64,000 bases of DNA from the NCBI GenBank assembly GCA_018340375.1, contig JAFFJZ010000007.1, positions 5,952,001 to 6,016,000 on the forward strand. Direction: 5' to 3'. A program made the translations under genes and the position numbers. The notes under the pieces are model-generated. The model was not told where the DNA came from. It saw only the letters and a program-made list of their open reading frames with translations, and made no database searches. Numbering within the stretch: the stretch's first letter is position 1; each line of letters starts with the position of its first letter. Shown piece by piece: positions 34,963 through 46,503 of the stretch. The DNA comes from Gonatopus flavifemur (taxonomy: Eukaryota; Arthropoda; Insecta; Hymenoptera; Dryinidae).

Positions 34963-35216
34963 CCGAGACTGAAAAAAAAGTATTGCTTTCATAACAATAC
35001 TATTATGAAGAGAAGAATATTTCTACCAATGGTATTTATAAAATATTTCTTCGAGTCAATCCAATATCATTCCAATGAATGGAATGGTTTTTGACCCCAT
35101 TGATCAAATAAAAATTTGTCCCATCCATTGAAATAAAATTTCTTTGATTTAAAGGAATATTTTATAAATACCGTTGGATGAGATATTTTTTGGTCACAAT
35201 GACTTTTTTCTCGCAG
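34963..35216. mobile_element. Foldback MITE flanked by TA, 254 bp
   Basis: CCGAGACTGAAAAAAAAGT at the left and ACTTTTTTCTCGCAG at the right are imperfect inverse ends with TA outside. Inner arms pair ATGGTATTTATAAAATATTT with AATATTTTATAAATACCGTT. Confidence 0.6.
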
Positions 35217-35228
35217 TATATGATTTAT

Positions 35229-35401
35229 CATGATACAAATACAAGGGTATGCTCATTTGGTGGAAACCCACTGCACATTTACTTTGCTTACGTCATATTC
35301 GACATATAAACACACATGAAGTTTGGATTTCCCGCTCTTAATGACGTCGGCAAGTTGATATGATTACCTGCGTATGAGCATACCCTGGCATTTGTATCAT
35401 G
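35229..35401. mobile_element. Foldback MITE (CAAGGGTATGCTCAT), 173 bp
   Basis: CATGATACAAATACAAGGGT... and the inverse ATGAGCATACCCTGGCATTT...GTATCATG form about 30-bp arms. Flanks TGATTTAT and CAATTTAT are similar. Confidence 0.65.
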
Positions 35402-37214
35402 CAATTTATCAAACGATTGTCGAATGTTCTCCATTTGTTTCATCAAAAATTTCGCATACACTACACGAAAAATAATGTGCGGTGAATTCTGGGACAGGGA
35501 CAATTTGTATTACCGTTTAAAACAAATTGTGGTAATTCCAACTAAATTGGAGTGGATTTAATGACAATATTGCAGTAAATTATACTCCAAAAGTACCGGA
35601 ATTCTTGAAGAATCACACGGGAGATTCCAGAAACTCTTTATGAATATATCGGGACCGGAAGGCTGTGTCAGATGGTAGCTGTGTTTTTCTCTAACAACAC
35701 GCAAGTCGAAAGTACTTAGACAACAAACGAATGGCCAGGATACAAATTTCATGAATAAGTTCTTTAATCAAGTTTACATAGAGTTCTCTAGCACTATTAC
35801 TAGCCCAGCCAGCACAAATGATCAGTTTTAATTTATAAAGACTTCTCAAAGAACTCTTGAATAGTCCCCGTTATGCGGCCAACAATGAACTCAATATGAA
35901 TTCAGTGGATTCAAAATGAAAACTTATTGTATGCCTGGAAAATTCATTATAAAATCTCGATATGAGTTCTTTCTGAACATTAAGTTGTTCATCAAGAGTT
36001 CATTTTGAATTCAAAATATTTATAATGAGCACATATCGATTAGCATAACGGGTGCTTTTTGCAAGAACTCTTGTGCTGTATGGGAGTATATTTTTAATTG
36101 TTATGTATGTTACGAATTAAACTTAAAATGTTTTTGTGAAATCAAAAGAACTCCCTGCATATTTAATCAAAAACTCTGCTAAAAAATTAAAATCTCCGTA
36201 TATATGTATAGTACTTCACATAGCACCGATATTCTTGTGCAAGAAAAATTCCGAAAGTTATCTTTTAGAATGCTTATTGACATGATAATTCAAGATATGT
36301 TTCAGAAGTTTTTGTGCTATGTGGGCCAGTATACATTTCCTAAAAATTTCATGCATCATTTTGCAAAAATAGAATTTTCATGTATTTCAAAGCGCCTAAA
36401 ATGTGATCTGGATTGGTTCTTAGGACACAGAAAAAGAGCACTAAGGAAATTTCATTAGTGAACACTTGAGAGTTTTTAAGATACTTCACAAGAGCACTTT
36501 GACAGAATTTTCTTTGTAGTTGGGAGTTCTTCGAAAATTCTTTCATACCTTTGATCGCTGTCTGGTTTCGGAAAAAACTCATGTTGAATTGACACCATCA
36601 ATTCTTTGGAGTTTAATTCAAGTAATTGTGTATTCTTTACCTACAAGTTCTGCGAAATTTTGCTTGTACAAGCCAGTCACTGACAGCCTCTCTTATGATA
36701 TTGTCTTTGGCATCTTTGTACGTCCGCACACAAATCTCTGAACCAAAGGAAAAGCAACTTAAGTGAAAATAAAGCGAATTGATATGGAATAAAATTCGAA
36801 AATTCAAGCTTTCTTAAGAAATTTTTCAACCAAGTATGATAATATACATGACATATATAATATGCATCCACAATAACATGTACGATAGAACTCCGTGTTA
36901 TTCGTCTCAAGATTTCAGTGAGAAGTCAAGGGAATGGTTTAATCATTGAATCCACCCCGTACAGCGCAACTACATGGGACTTTATGAGGTGGTGGAACAT
37001 TGATGGAGAAATGAGAGCCATGGAAATAAGGGAGAAATAAGGAAGATTCTCTCTGATTTCTCCAGTTCCCATTGCTCCATCGACATTTCACCTCCATTCC
37101 ACCCCTATTGAGAAAATCCAGGTGGAACTCCATACAAAAATCCAGATGGATTCTCATAATTTCCTGTAGGAAGTTCGGATGGTTTCCTATGGATTTACTT
37201 GAATTCCCCCGGCT
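35402..37214. other. Gene-free stretch with CAGCACA/GTGCTGT MITE remains
   Basis: CCCAGCCAGCACAA near 35811, CTTGTGCTGTATGGGAG near 36071 and GTGCTATGTGGGCCAG near 36314 look like ends of one or more foldback MITEs rich in AAGAACTC motifs. I see no supported gene. Confidence 0.4.
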
Positions 37215-37401
37215 TTAAAGATTCGATTTAATCAAATTTCAACTTATTAATTCGTCAATCAGTTTGAATCAGATTCTCTTGTTCAAGAGTTTTCTTATTT
37301 GATCTCATTCAAACTTAATCGGTTTGAATAAGACCAAAATGGAATTTTTTACTAAATGGGATATAATCAGAAAATTTGGTTCGTGTAAATTGCAATTTTC
37401 T

Positions 37402-37791
37402 ACCAGATATGAATTTCCGTAGGAGACCATGGCCCTGCTTCAAAAATCCGATTTCAACTCATTACTCGTCAATCAGTTTGAATCAGATTTTTGTCCGAGA
37501 ATTTTTTTATTTGATCTCATTCAAACCTAATCGGTTTGAATAAGACCAAAATGGAATTTTTTACTAAATGGGATATAATCAGAAAATTTGGTTCGTGTAA
37601 ATTGCAATTTTCTGAATATATCTTATTCAGTAACAAATTCCATTTTGGCCCTATTCAAACCGATTAGGTTTGAATGAGATCAAATAAAAAAATTCTCGGA
37701 CAAAAATCTGATTCAAACTGATTGACGAGTAATAAGTTGAAATCGGTTTTTGAAGCAGGGCCATGGTCTCCTACGGAAATTCATATCTGGT
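37402..37791. repeat. 390-bp near-perfect palindrome next to an 86-bp exact direct repeat
   Basis: ACCAGATATGAATTTCCGTA at 37402 pairs with its inverse ending at 37791, and the pairing runs inward through CCATGGCCCTGCTTCAAAAA to about 37550/37650. Independently, 37316-37401 and 37528-37613 are an exact 86-bp direct repeat. Direct and inverted copies of the same unit thus lie side by side. Confidence 0.88.
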
Positions 37792-38017
37792 TTGTCGGAG
37801 GGGGAATTTTTATCATGGACTCTCAGGAATTTCAATTGAATTTGTAAGCTTTCTTTGAAGGTTTCGGATGGGTACCAAGATTCGCACCTGAATGTTTGCC
37901 TTAGGTAGAAATTCAGTGGTTGTGCAGTACGGGACGGTATACATGAATATGGAAAACTTATTTTTTACTGAGTATAAACGTACCTAATTATTTTTTTTTC
38001 ATTGAGTTCATACTCAC

Positions 38018-38192
38018 CGGACATCAGGCTGGAGACTTTGGTCTTTTCAAAGGGTTTCTTCATTGCACCGTTTTTCATTACCTTTCCTGTTAAAGAATGT
38101 GTTTCAGCTACGTCGTTGGTTATTACCTTGCGTAATATATTTGCAGCAAGAACTTTGACATCTTTTCTACCTACACTCATAAGGATCTTCAT
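38018..38192 (-). CDS. Exon resembling the C-terminal part of DUF4806 proteins
   Basis: The exon is bounded by the acceptor ATTATTTATTTCAG (38193) and the donor TCCG|GTGAGT (38018). It encodes KILMSVGRKDVKVLAANILR, a T-N-D/E-V-A stretch, GKVMKNGAMKKPFEK and SSLMS. DUF4806 proteins have a similar order (a G-x-V block, an I-L-x-x-L-x-T-N-E-x-A block, a G-x-x-x-K-x-x-F block). The assignment is from memory. It probably belongs with the exon at 40692-41122, which carries the preceding part of such a domain, although the exact join could not be found. Confidence 0.5.
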
Positions 38193-38599
38193 CTGAAATA
38201 AATAATGTAATATTAAAAGTTATACTTCAAAAATACATCTTTATATAAGGAGAAAAAGAGATAAGTTAAATCAAAAAATATTTATTCGCAGTACATAAAT
38301 AGTATCATTGGATAGGGCCTAAAAGCGTATTCCTTGGGATGATATAAACTTGTAAAAATGTATACTCTTGAAAGATGGATGAATATGATGTAAAAGTTCC
38401 AACAAAATGTATTCTTCAGGTTTCCCACAAAAAATTCCCAACAAAGACAAAAAACCAGGCTCTCGACTAGACGACCCTCTGAACAATGTTCAACCAAATA
38501 CATTTTTCTATCAGAACAGAATCTTGTCCTCAATATACACTTGTTATATAACGGGTTTTTCCGTGGGTGAAAGACGAAAAATCTCGTTATATACGTAAA

Positions 38600-38735
38600 A
38601 GAAAATGAAGCACTTTCCCAACCGGAGTGGCTCGATTGGAAAAGCGAGTGGGTACCCGCTCCTGGTTTTAAGCTCTCGATAAGATATAGATCCTCTTATC
38701 TTGCACCCCCAGTGTAGTGGTTAAGGTTAAAGTGA
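38600..38735 (+). mobile_element. Possible tRNA-derived SINE fragment
   Basis: GTGGCTCGATTGGAAAAGCG resembles a tRNA D-arm/A-box and the downstream TGGTTTTAAGCTCTCGA is a poor B-box. A second tRNA-like word AGTGTAGTGGTTAAGG follows at 38712. No stem set could be completed. Confidence 0.35.
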
Positions 38736-38859
38736 AAGAAATTTAGATGTGGAGGAATTCGTTTAACAAATACTTTATTCCGTTCAAAGAATCCATGGAA
38801 AACATGAAACAGATGAGATTTTGTTTATAAACCTTCATATGAGAATTTCCGAAAATGAT

Positions 38860-39235
38860 CTGAATGTACAATGAGTAAATCAGATATAATCTTGATTTAC
38901 TGATATTTCTACAAGAGTTCCCGAAGAGGAACTCGTAATGTACAAAAAGGTGAACAGATATAATTCTATTACAGATGATTCTAAGGGAGTTTTCGAAAAG
39001 AAAACTCGTAATGTACAAAGATTGAAAGTATATAATTTTATTACAGATGACTCCACGAGTGTTTTTGAAAGGAAACTCGTAATGTACAAAGATTGAAAGT
39101 ATATAATTTTATTACAGATGATTCTGCAAGAGTTTTCGAGAGGAAACTCGTAATGTACAAAGATTGAACGTATATAATTTGATTATAGATGTTTCTACGA
39201 GAGTTTTTCTGAAAGAAACTCGTAATGTACAATGA
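38860..39235. repeat. Minisatellite of ~73-bp units, about five copies
   Basis: CTCGTAATGTAC recurs at about 38931, 39004, 39077, 39150 and 39223. Each unit also has ATATAATTTTATTACAGATG and GAGTTTTCGAAAG-like stretches. Overlapping open frames repeating YITSFLSKTL come from the repeat and are not genes. Confidence 0.9.
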
Positions 39236-39428
39236 ATGAAAAACCAAGAAAATTCCCTTGGAGTCGTGTATACCGTGTGTATAGAGGAGGAGGAGGAAGA
39301 AAGAACTAATATATTTTTCTTTTCTCTTTTGCTCTTGACTCACCGTGGTGGGAAAGAAGAGTACACGTTAGGTACTTCTTTCCGAACAAAAAGGCAAGGA
39401 GGTGATGGTTACTTCTGATGGTCCTCCT

Positions 39429-39452
39429 GTCTCTCTCTCTCTCTCTCTCTCT
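39429..39452. repeat. (TC)n microsatellite
   Basis: Twelve uninterrupted TC dinucleotides follow GTCCTCCTG. Confidence 0.9.
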
Positions 39453-40690
39453 TTTGGACGAAGATCGAAGACGTGCCGGTTCACGATTAAATTTAACGCG
39501 ATTTGAATGCCAAAAGTTAGTTGATTACACTGTATTTCACTGATTTTATTATAACAGACAAGGAAAACTGATTTTATTCGCGAATCTCGGTTGGAAGTAT
39601 AGACTTATTCTACAAAGTCACGTTTCACTAAGTTGCAATCGTGACTAAGGCAAAAGGAATGATTTTTTTGAGAAACGTTGCGTTGAAAAAAATTATCGAA
39701 ACATGAATTTCCTACAAAAGACGCCGTGGAACCTTCCAAAGGGACACACTTTCACGATTTAATGCGAACTTGAAGTATGTAATCGTCAACTTGGCCTCAA
39801 TCGTATCCTCGTTCCTACCCTCTTGCGGAAAAGGACGCACTTGTCTTCGCGTATGGAAATCGGCTGTTCAACAAACTTCCGCGTAACGAATCTCCCGATT
39901 TTTCATTGTCCGTCCTATTTACATGTTTTCCATCTGGGTGATGGAACACGCCAGATCCTGGCAAGAGGGGTTTTTCTGCCGACTCAACTGCCTGATCAGC
40001 AGTGATTAGTCAACTTGGTATTCGTGAAGAGAGAGAGACACGGGTATATGGGTACCGTGAACAAAGATAGCGAATTCGCGGGCCTCGAAAATATGCATCG
40101 ATGTGGTCATCGATGCGAGCTCTGACCTAGATTTCTTTCTTCCTGCTCAGCGTTTTGTTTGAGCGTACATTTATTTCTTACATGCTATGGGTCGATATAT
40201 GTGTATGTTTAAATATATATTTCAAATAATGTTTGGGACCCGACTTCCCTTTGATTTGAAATAGTCCACGTAATGTATTCTTCTGTATTCCGGGAGCGAG
40301 ATTCATCGTCACGTAACACACTGTTGAAAATTCCTCAAGATTTCATATATCTTTCGAGTATATTTGTGAATGAAATCTACGATTCTTGGTGATTGGATGA
40401 AGAATTCAGTTGCACGTAAGTGAGTTTTCAATATTTGCTATATTATATTGTCCGTGATAATATAGTTTGGTAATTGAGATTTTTCAAAATTTTCGAAGAA
40501 CCTGAGTGGAAATTACTTCCACCACAAGTCATTGAATCGTCATGCATGCATTTTCAACAATTTATATATAAATGCCATTATAATAACACTGATATTATTC
40601 AATTACAGGATGTAGAGAGTTTCATCATATGCACCATACATTTGTTTTCCCATATTCACAAGAGTAATTTTTTGTTTATACTTTGAAGAT
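39453..40690. other. Gene-free stretch
   Basis: I see no supported gene. Open frames are short and lack domains. Confidence 0.4.
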
Positions 40691-40691
40691 T

Positions 40692-41122
40692 TCAATCGTC
40701 AAATTTTTGAGGTAAAAATTTTGCAAAGGAATAAATAAGGAAATCAAGTTGTACGAAGAAAACAGTGAATGCCAATCTAATCAAGGTTTTCATGTGAAGA
40801 AACAAATTGCCACCTCTAATATAATTGGAAAATAGAAAAAATATCCTTGCTAGTCTTTGTTTAAGCCATGGATCCTGGCCAATTTTGTCATCTAATTGAG
40901 AAAATGTATCCTTACTAACTGGTAGTGAAGCGATTAAGTTGATATCTTCGTTGGTTTTTTCAGGCCTATTGTGTTGTACTTGTGTTCCAACTTCCTGTGT
41001 AGGTGAAAAATCCAATGAGGTGTCAATTCCTGCATCTAAGGGTCGAACGAAATCGAAAAATTCATTCAGAACGTTCCGCATGACCTCCTGGTTGACTTTC
41101 ATCTGGTGAAGGTTATCGTTTT
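40692..41122 (-). CDS. Exon resembling the N-terminal part of a DUF4806 domain
   Basis: After the acceptor TTATTTTTCAG (41123) the frame reads MKVNQEVMRNVLNEFFDFVR, an acidic linker, and ASLPVSKDTFSQLDDKIGQD followed by PWLKQRLA. The LPVS...F..LDDKI....WLKQRL pattern resembles the start of DUF4806. The end of the frame (RIFFLFSNYIRGGNLFLHMK and beyond) may be either a continuation or intron read-through; no clear GT donor is seen after KQRLA. The exon at 38018-38192 fits the missing half. The gene could be host or transposon-derived. Confidence 0.45.
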
Positions 41123-41135
41123 CTGAAAAATAAAG

Positions 41136-41155
41136 ATATAATAATAATAATAATG

Positions 41156-41205
<50 letters not shown>

Positions 41206-41243
41206 GATAATAATGATGAGGATAATAATAATAATAATAATAA
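41136..41243. repeat. (ATA/TGA)n microsatellite
   Basis: About 108 bases of ATA repeats with TGATA interruptions. Confidence 0.9.
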
Positions 41244-41763
41244 CAGTGAAAGTAATAACCCTTCATAGGTAACGTCATTTTTACTACCTTTACACGGTAA
41301 CGTCAGGTCACTGGTGTCCGATGATTAAAATCTTGCTCAAAAATGCTTTCAAAAATCTGAAAAACTTCATGGTGACTCATTCACTATCCTACAATGAAAA
41401 CGATTAACCATTTTGCCGTTTTATTATTATTATTTTTTTGTATAATTAAATAAACAAATGGAAATGTTGAAAATTTTTTGTTTTTCAAATAGCCATAACT
41501 TTTGATAAAATCAATATTTTATAATGATTTCAACGGGAAATAAAAGCTCAAGAGTTGTACTTTGAAGAAAGAAACTCAAATTGCTGAAAAAATTTAGAGA
41601 ATGCTCAAGTTTTGAGCATGGAAAATCGGTTTTTCAGAAAATGCGTAAATGTATAAAATTTACAATAGAGTACACATTCCTTATTCTCCAACTAATGTAT
41701 TGATGAAAATAACATTCATTCGTAATTTTATCTTATCAAGTATAAAGATATAAAATAATCAAA

Positions 41764-43314
41764 TTATACACAATGAATACAGATTTCGTATCGGTGTTCT
41801 TCGCACGCAGGCTTGCGACACTTGCTGCAGCATAAAAATGTTTTCTTATCTTTTGACGGTTCACAATACGCACACCGTTTCCGTTTGGACATTTTATTTG
41901 ATTCAAAAATTTCGTGATTCTCAGTAGTATCCAAGATTACTCTAATATTTCGCTGCGTTTCCTTTGGTAGTCCTGGAATATTCATGCGATCGTGCAAATA
42001 TGGCTTCACCAAAGCAAGAACTGAGTTATTTAGAAATTCACGACGCGTATAAATCTCGTGTTCGGCAAGTAAGTTCCACAGGATGCAGCTGTTAACTCCT
42101 GCCTGATCAATAATTCCAAAAAATGAACGTAACGGCCATCTCGGTGTTTTTCTGACACATGAATAATTGTCGCACAATTGATCGAAGACGTCTGTTCCAC
42201 TTTTAGTTCCCTTATAGTACAAAATTGTTTCGGGTTTCAACTCATCTTCATTCATTTTCACGGATTTATGCACTGACGACAACACGAGCACTACTTTATT
42301 TTTTTTGGGACAGTAAGAAGTCAACGAAAGTTCCCCGTTGTAGCCTACTCTCATTGTACCAGCAGAAGCGGTGCGTTTGAATGATTCTGGGATCTGCCTT
42401 TTGTTTTTCCGTAAAGTGCCAATCATTCGCAAATCGTGGGATTCAAGCATTTTTTTGAAACATTCCACCGAAGAAAACCAATTGTCGCATGTGATTATTC
42501 TGCCTGAATCGTGAATTGGCTCCGAAAGACGCCTTACGAAGAAAGTTGGTACAGATTCTGCTCGCTCCGGCTGAACCTTCCCAGTATACGGAATCGCATT
42601 ATACAAATAAAAGTTTTTTGAATCATTCAATGACAAAAATTTTATGTCATAGCGAGCTGGCTTCGATGGAATGTAGACGCGAGCTGAAAACTCACCCCTG
42701 AACCCCAACAGCTGCTCGTCTATCGTTAAATTTTTGCCCGGTGAGTAATTGTTTTGACAATTGCCGATAAACAAATCCCATAATTCGCGAATAGGAGCGA
42801 GCACATCAACCGTACGTCTCTCAGCTCGAGTATTCTTGTCATCAAAGCGCAGCCGTGCCCCGATAAAACTGAATCTTTTTTCAGACATGACAGTCCTGTA
42901 CAAATTACTCCAAAATTCATTAGACCACATTTCGGTCAGATTCGAATGATTGTTTTCGTTTACTCCTTCATAATGCAATAAGCCGATCAATGCTTTCAAT
43001 TCGTTAATTGAAAGAGGAGCAAAGGTTGCGGCTTCTGCATCATTCGCGTTATGATCTACATTATGCCTCTCAATTTCAGTATTGGTCCATTTCAAAATCA
43101 GCTCAAGCATTTCATCGGTAAACAATACGTTCCACGATTCATAAGGATTGCTAGCATCCAAGCTATCACCTTTTGCTGTTGGTAAACGTAACCGCAAGCA
43201 GTCGGAACGACGACCGCGTGTTTCCGGAGTTTCGAGGCACCACTTATATTCATCCTTGCCGTACACAAATTTTCGCCGACGCCTTTGGACCGGTGCTGCT
43301 TCGCTTCCTTCATC
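41764..43314 (-). CDS. piggyBac-type transposase, long open frame
   Basis: An uninterrupted frame of about 517 codons runs from an acceptor-like CTATAG at 43315 to TAG/TAA at 41764. It starts DEGSEAAPVQRRRRKFVYGK; the first ATG-independent residues imply that a short upstream exon supplies the start. Numbered from the tyrosine after FV, the likely catalytic Asp residues are in LTIDEQLLGF (about 183), ITCDNWFSS (about 261) and KSGTDVFDQLCDNY (about 359). A C-terminal cysteine-rich RING-like finger (CAYCEPSKDKKTFLCCSKC, CEEHRYEICIHC) is present, as is normal for the family. piggyBac proteins cut and paste at TTAA. A possible end, CCCTTCATAGGTAACGTCA, lies at about 41264, but it is preceded by ATAA, not TTAA, and no matching right end was found. 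The ORF itself shows no damage. Confidence 0.92.
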   Translation of the reverse strand, partial: DEGSEAAPVQRRRRKFVYGKDEYKWCLETPETRGRRSDCLRLRLPTAKGDSLDASNPYESWNVLFTDEMLELILKWTNTEIERHNVDHNANDAEAATFAPLSINELKALIGLLHYEGVNENNHSNLTEMWSNEFWSNLYRTVMSEKRFSFIGARLRFDDKNTRAERRTVDVLAPIRELWDLFIGNCQNNYSPGKNLTIDEQLLGFRGEFSARVYIPSKPARYDIKFLSLNDSKNFYLYNAIPYTGKVQPERAESVPTFFVRRLSEPIHDSGRIITCDNWFSSVECFKKMLESHDLRMIGTLRKNKRQIPESFKRTASAGTMRVGYNGELSLTSYCPKKNKVVLVLSSVHKSVKMNEDELKPETILYYKGTKSGTDVFDQLCDNYSCVRKTPRWPLRSFFGIIDQAGVNSCILWNLLAEHEIYTRREFLNNSVLALVKPYLHDRMNIPGLPKETQRNIRVILDTTENHEIFESNKMSKRKRCAYCEPSKDKKTFLCCSKCRKPACEEHRYEICIHCV

Positions 43315-43905
43315 CTATAGATAATCTATAGACACGTATGTTATCAATTCAGAAAATTGTGAAAAACTGGAACAATCATTTAACATAAACTAGAAATGTT
43401 CACCATTCAGTCTCAGTTTACAATAAACTCAATGTCTGAAATCCGTCAGGGTATCATCAATATTGATTATTGAAACCAATTATTTACGGTTCCGATTATT
43501 TGTAAATGGAATGCGTTTGATTTCCTAGACCAATAAGTACCTCAAGTTTAGAAAACAAATATATTTTCTAGCATATTCAGTAATATACAGTGAAGATACG
43601 AGTATAGGAAAGTGCATTTCTGGCCACGCTATTGAGTGAAGATGCATGAGAGTCGTCTTGAATAAATATTTCAAATAATTGGTAATGAATAATGAAAATC
43701 CACTTTTCAAAAGAACACTGAAGTGAATGAAATTCAATAATAGTACATTGTGTCACGACGCAGCGAACTAGGTGTTTGACGTCCGAGGTTGATGTTTGCA
43801 GAACGAGGACTCAAGGGTTCGCTGCGGAGTGATACATGACGTTTTATGCACAGTCGAACAAACAATTGATTTTTTCTTTAATTTACGAGTATTATTAATT
43901 TCAAA
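43315..43905. other. Gene-free stretch upstream of piggyBac
   Basis: It should hold the missing 5' exon of the piggyBac gene and its right terminal repeat, but I could not identify either. Confidence 0.35.
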
Positions 43906-44676
43906 CCCAGATGAGTGTATAATCCAGCAATAAAAATGAGAAAAATGAAGAGTATATTCTACATAATAAATCAGACACGTTCCGAGAATTGAACTCATAT
44001 CATAGGTATATATTGTTTATATAAATATAGATATTTCCATTAAAAAAAAACAAGAGTCGGATTCTTCAAAATTATATCTGTTTTGCTCCCAATAAATCAA
44101 GAATTCTGGGAAACGGCAATCAAACACTCAAGTTTACCTAGAATGATGAAAGAAAGATAATTCAAAATGAAGAATGGATACAAGGTATGAATTATTTTCC
44201 CACGTACTGATTGAATGAAGTAAGGTTATGGAAAGGGATACAAATTTTATACAGATTCGAACAGACAAAAACATCAATTTGAGAAAAAATGATGATCATT
44301 TTTGAAAATCGGTTTTCGAAAAAAAATCATGATCATGATCAATTTTTGGTCCATGAGTAAAAAGAAAAAAATGAGAAGGATATTCTGCATAATAAATAAC
44401 ACAAGTTCGGGAATTCACTTTCCATCGCATTTATTATATATATTCATGTAAATATACTTCTTGTCATCAAAAAACAGGAGTCGAATTTTTCAAAATCAAA
44501 GCCTCATTGCTTCGAATAAATCAAGAATTTCTTTTGAAAACTGGAACTCAAATATTCAATTTTTTATGAAATAAGAAGTAACGATAATTGAACAAAAGAA
44601 TGAAGGGTAAGGCAAAAGATGGATGATTGTTTCACTCACTAATTGAATAACATGACGATATGGAAAGAATTACGAA
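43906..44676. repeat. Diverged direct duplication of ~330-bp units
   Basis: AAAATGAAGAGTATATTCTA near 43943 and AAAATGAGAAGGATATTCTG near 44366 begin stretches that share ATAATAAATxACACxxGTTC, the AAACAxGAGTCGxATTxTTCAAAAT block, AATAAATCAAGAATT and the GxATGxATxxTTTCxC block, in the same order. No coding content. Confidence 0.65.
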
Positions 44677-45590
44677 TTATTTGATCAGTGAATATTACTT
44701 CTGGTGATTGTGAGAATGTCCAACACAGTAATTAAAAACCATGTCTCCCGTTGTTGTATTCGAAATTTGTTGCTGCGGAAGTGATGTCACAATTGTTGAA
44801 TTTTCACCGCAAGGAGTTTCATCATTCATCTTATTTCGATCTATTTTATTATTGATAACCGTAGAGATAGTTTCATTGGTTCACCTGCGAGGTGAATTGA
44901 GGGCAGATGTCAAAACATTACTTATTTTTGTTTTGTTTTGTATAGACTGTTCAACGTAACCTTGTGCAATCCAGATTTCTAACCACCAAGATCTTTTGAA
45001 TCGAGTATATTTCCTCCTTGATTAGCAAATATAGTCGCAGACGCTCGACGAAAGCAATGTCCCGTGTACAACTCTGGATTCTTCAAATTCAAAAATGAAG
45101 CAATCGATTTGGGGATTTTCGCAATGGTATGTTTACCCATCACTTGTTCGGTGAATTTTCCGTTTCTATATTTCATGAAAAAACGGTTGCTTTCACTATT
45201 TGGTGAACGAAGATTCATGTACTTCTTGACGATGTCGACATATTCTTCACTGATGACAAAACTGTGTTTGTTGTGAGTTTTTGTATCAGGTAAAATGACA
45301 ACAATGAGATTTCCTTCTCCTCTGGAGTCTTGAGTTTTCATATTTGCTAATTCATGACTGCGACACGCTCCCATTATTCCAATGACCAAAACAACCTGTT
45401 GATATTTTGAATTGAGTGGACATTCTATTTTCTTGAATCATGTATATCGAGTTCCATCAAGTTTTGACCTTTGTAGCAAGCCACTGACCATCTGAAGCGG
45501 TGGACAAAAAACGAGATAACTCATCTTCACTCAATACTGCTGACTTTTTAGGTTCAAAACCAACTCCTTGCTTCTTCAAGTAAGCAATTA

Positions 45591-46503
45591 CACTGAGGAA
45601 AAAAATAAAGTGAGCTCAACTTTAGCGTGTATGTGGACTGTATATAGTTACCACGAAGGAATTGTATTTGAACTAAACATAATTTTGTTGAGGTAATCAC
45701 ACAAAATTACGCTGATGTCGTTCAATCAACTACATCACACTGTTATAGTGTCATCAACGTTCATTTTGTTCAAACATCAATGTCATTCACTGGAGTTATC
45801 GTTGTTATTGAATCAATTCATTTCGTTAGTTGAAACAATTGTGGGAGAAATGTAATTGAACGCATTTTTAGTTGTAATGAAGGAATAATTATTTGAAAAT
45901 CACCTGATCAGAGATGGTAGAATACAGGGTATGTAGTACATTAACAACTTTTGCAAGAGCGAAATGCGAAGCGCGCTGTAGAGAAACGGTTAGGACGTTA
46001 GTGTCTCAGATAGGTAGGTAAACTCAAGATAGGTAGATTCGATTCCCCTCAAATGAGATTTGATATATACACTTACCGGTATCATCATGGTGGGATATCG
46101 AAGCATTTCAGATATTGAACAGTAAGCAAATGAAGATTAACTTTTTGATTTACACATTTTTTTTAAATAAATATATTTATGATTTGAAATGAAATAGTCT
46201 TGCATTGAACATCTTGTAACCTTGAACGGATTCTTCTATTGGGTTGATTGGAATAATTATTGAATCTAATGAAATAGGGTACAATTCCTTGTAAAAAGTA
46301 TCATTTTTATGTTAAAAGAATGATGTATTTGAATCAAATTACCATTTAGTTCTGTCAACTACATCTGTAGTTGATGGGAATCAATCTTTACAAACATACG
46401 ATGTAGTTGACGGAACTATTCCGTGAGATTCGCCATATTTGAGCCCATGATGTAGTTGAAAGAACTAAACTGTCTTTGAGTTCACAATCTTTTTTTCTCA
46501 GTG
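45591..46503. mobile_element. CACTGAG-type foldback element inside the Crypton-like gene, 913 bp
   Basis: The ends are CACTGAGGAAAAAAATAAAG and the inverse of CACTGAGAAAAAAAGATTG, flanked by TA (45589-45590, 46504-46505). Removing it with one TA rejoins the coding sequence TCC TTA ATT GCT in frame (S-L-I-A), so the target duplication is TA. Inside are CATCTGTAGTTGA repeats and a SINE-like segment. Confidence 0.9.
45965..46080 (+). mobile_element. tRNA-derived SINE-like segment
   Basis: GCGCTGTAGAGAAACGGTTA resembles an A-box region and GGTAGATTCGATTCCCCTC (46031-46049) is a clear B-box. It lies inside the CACTGAG element. Confidence 0.55.

Noticed and set aside
38743..39343. ORFs repeating MYITSFLSKTL
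   Set aside because: They are produced by the 73-bp minisatellite read in three frames.
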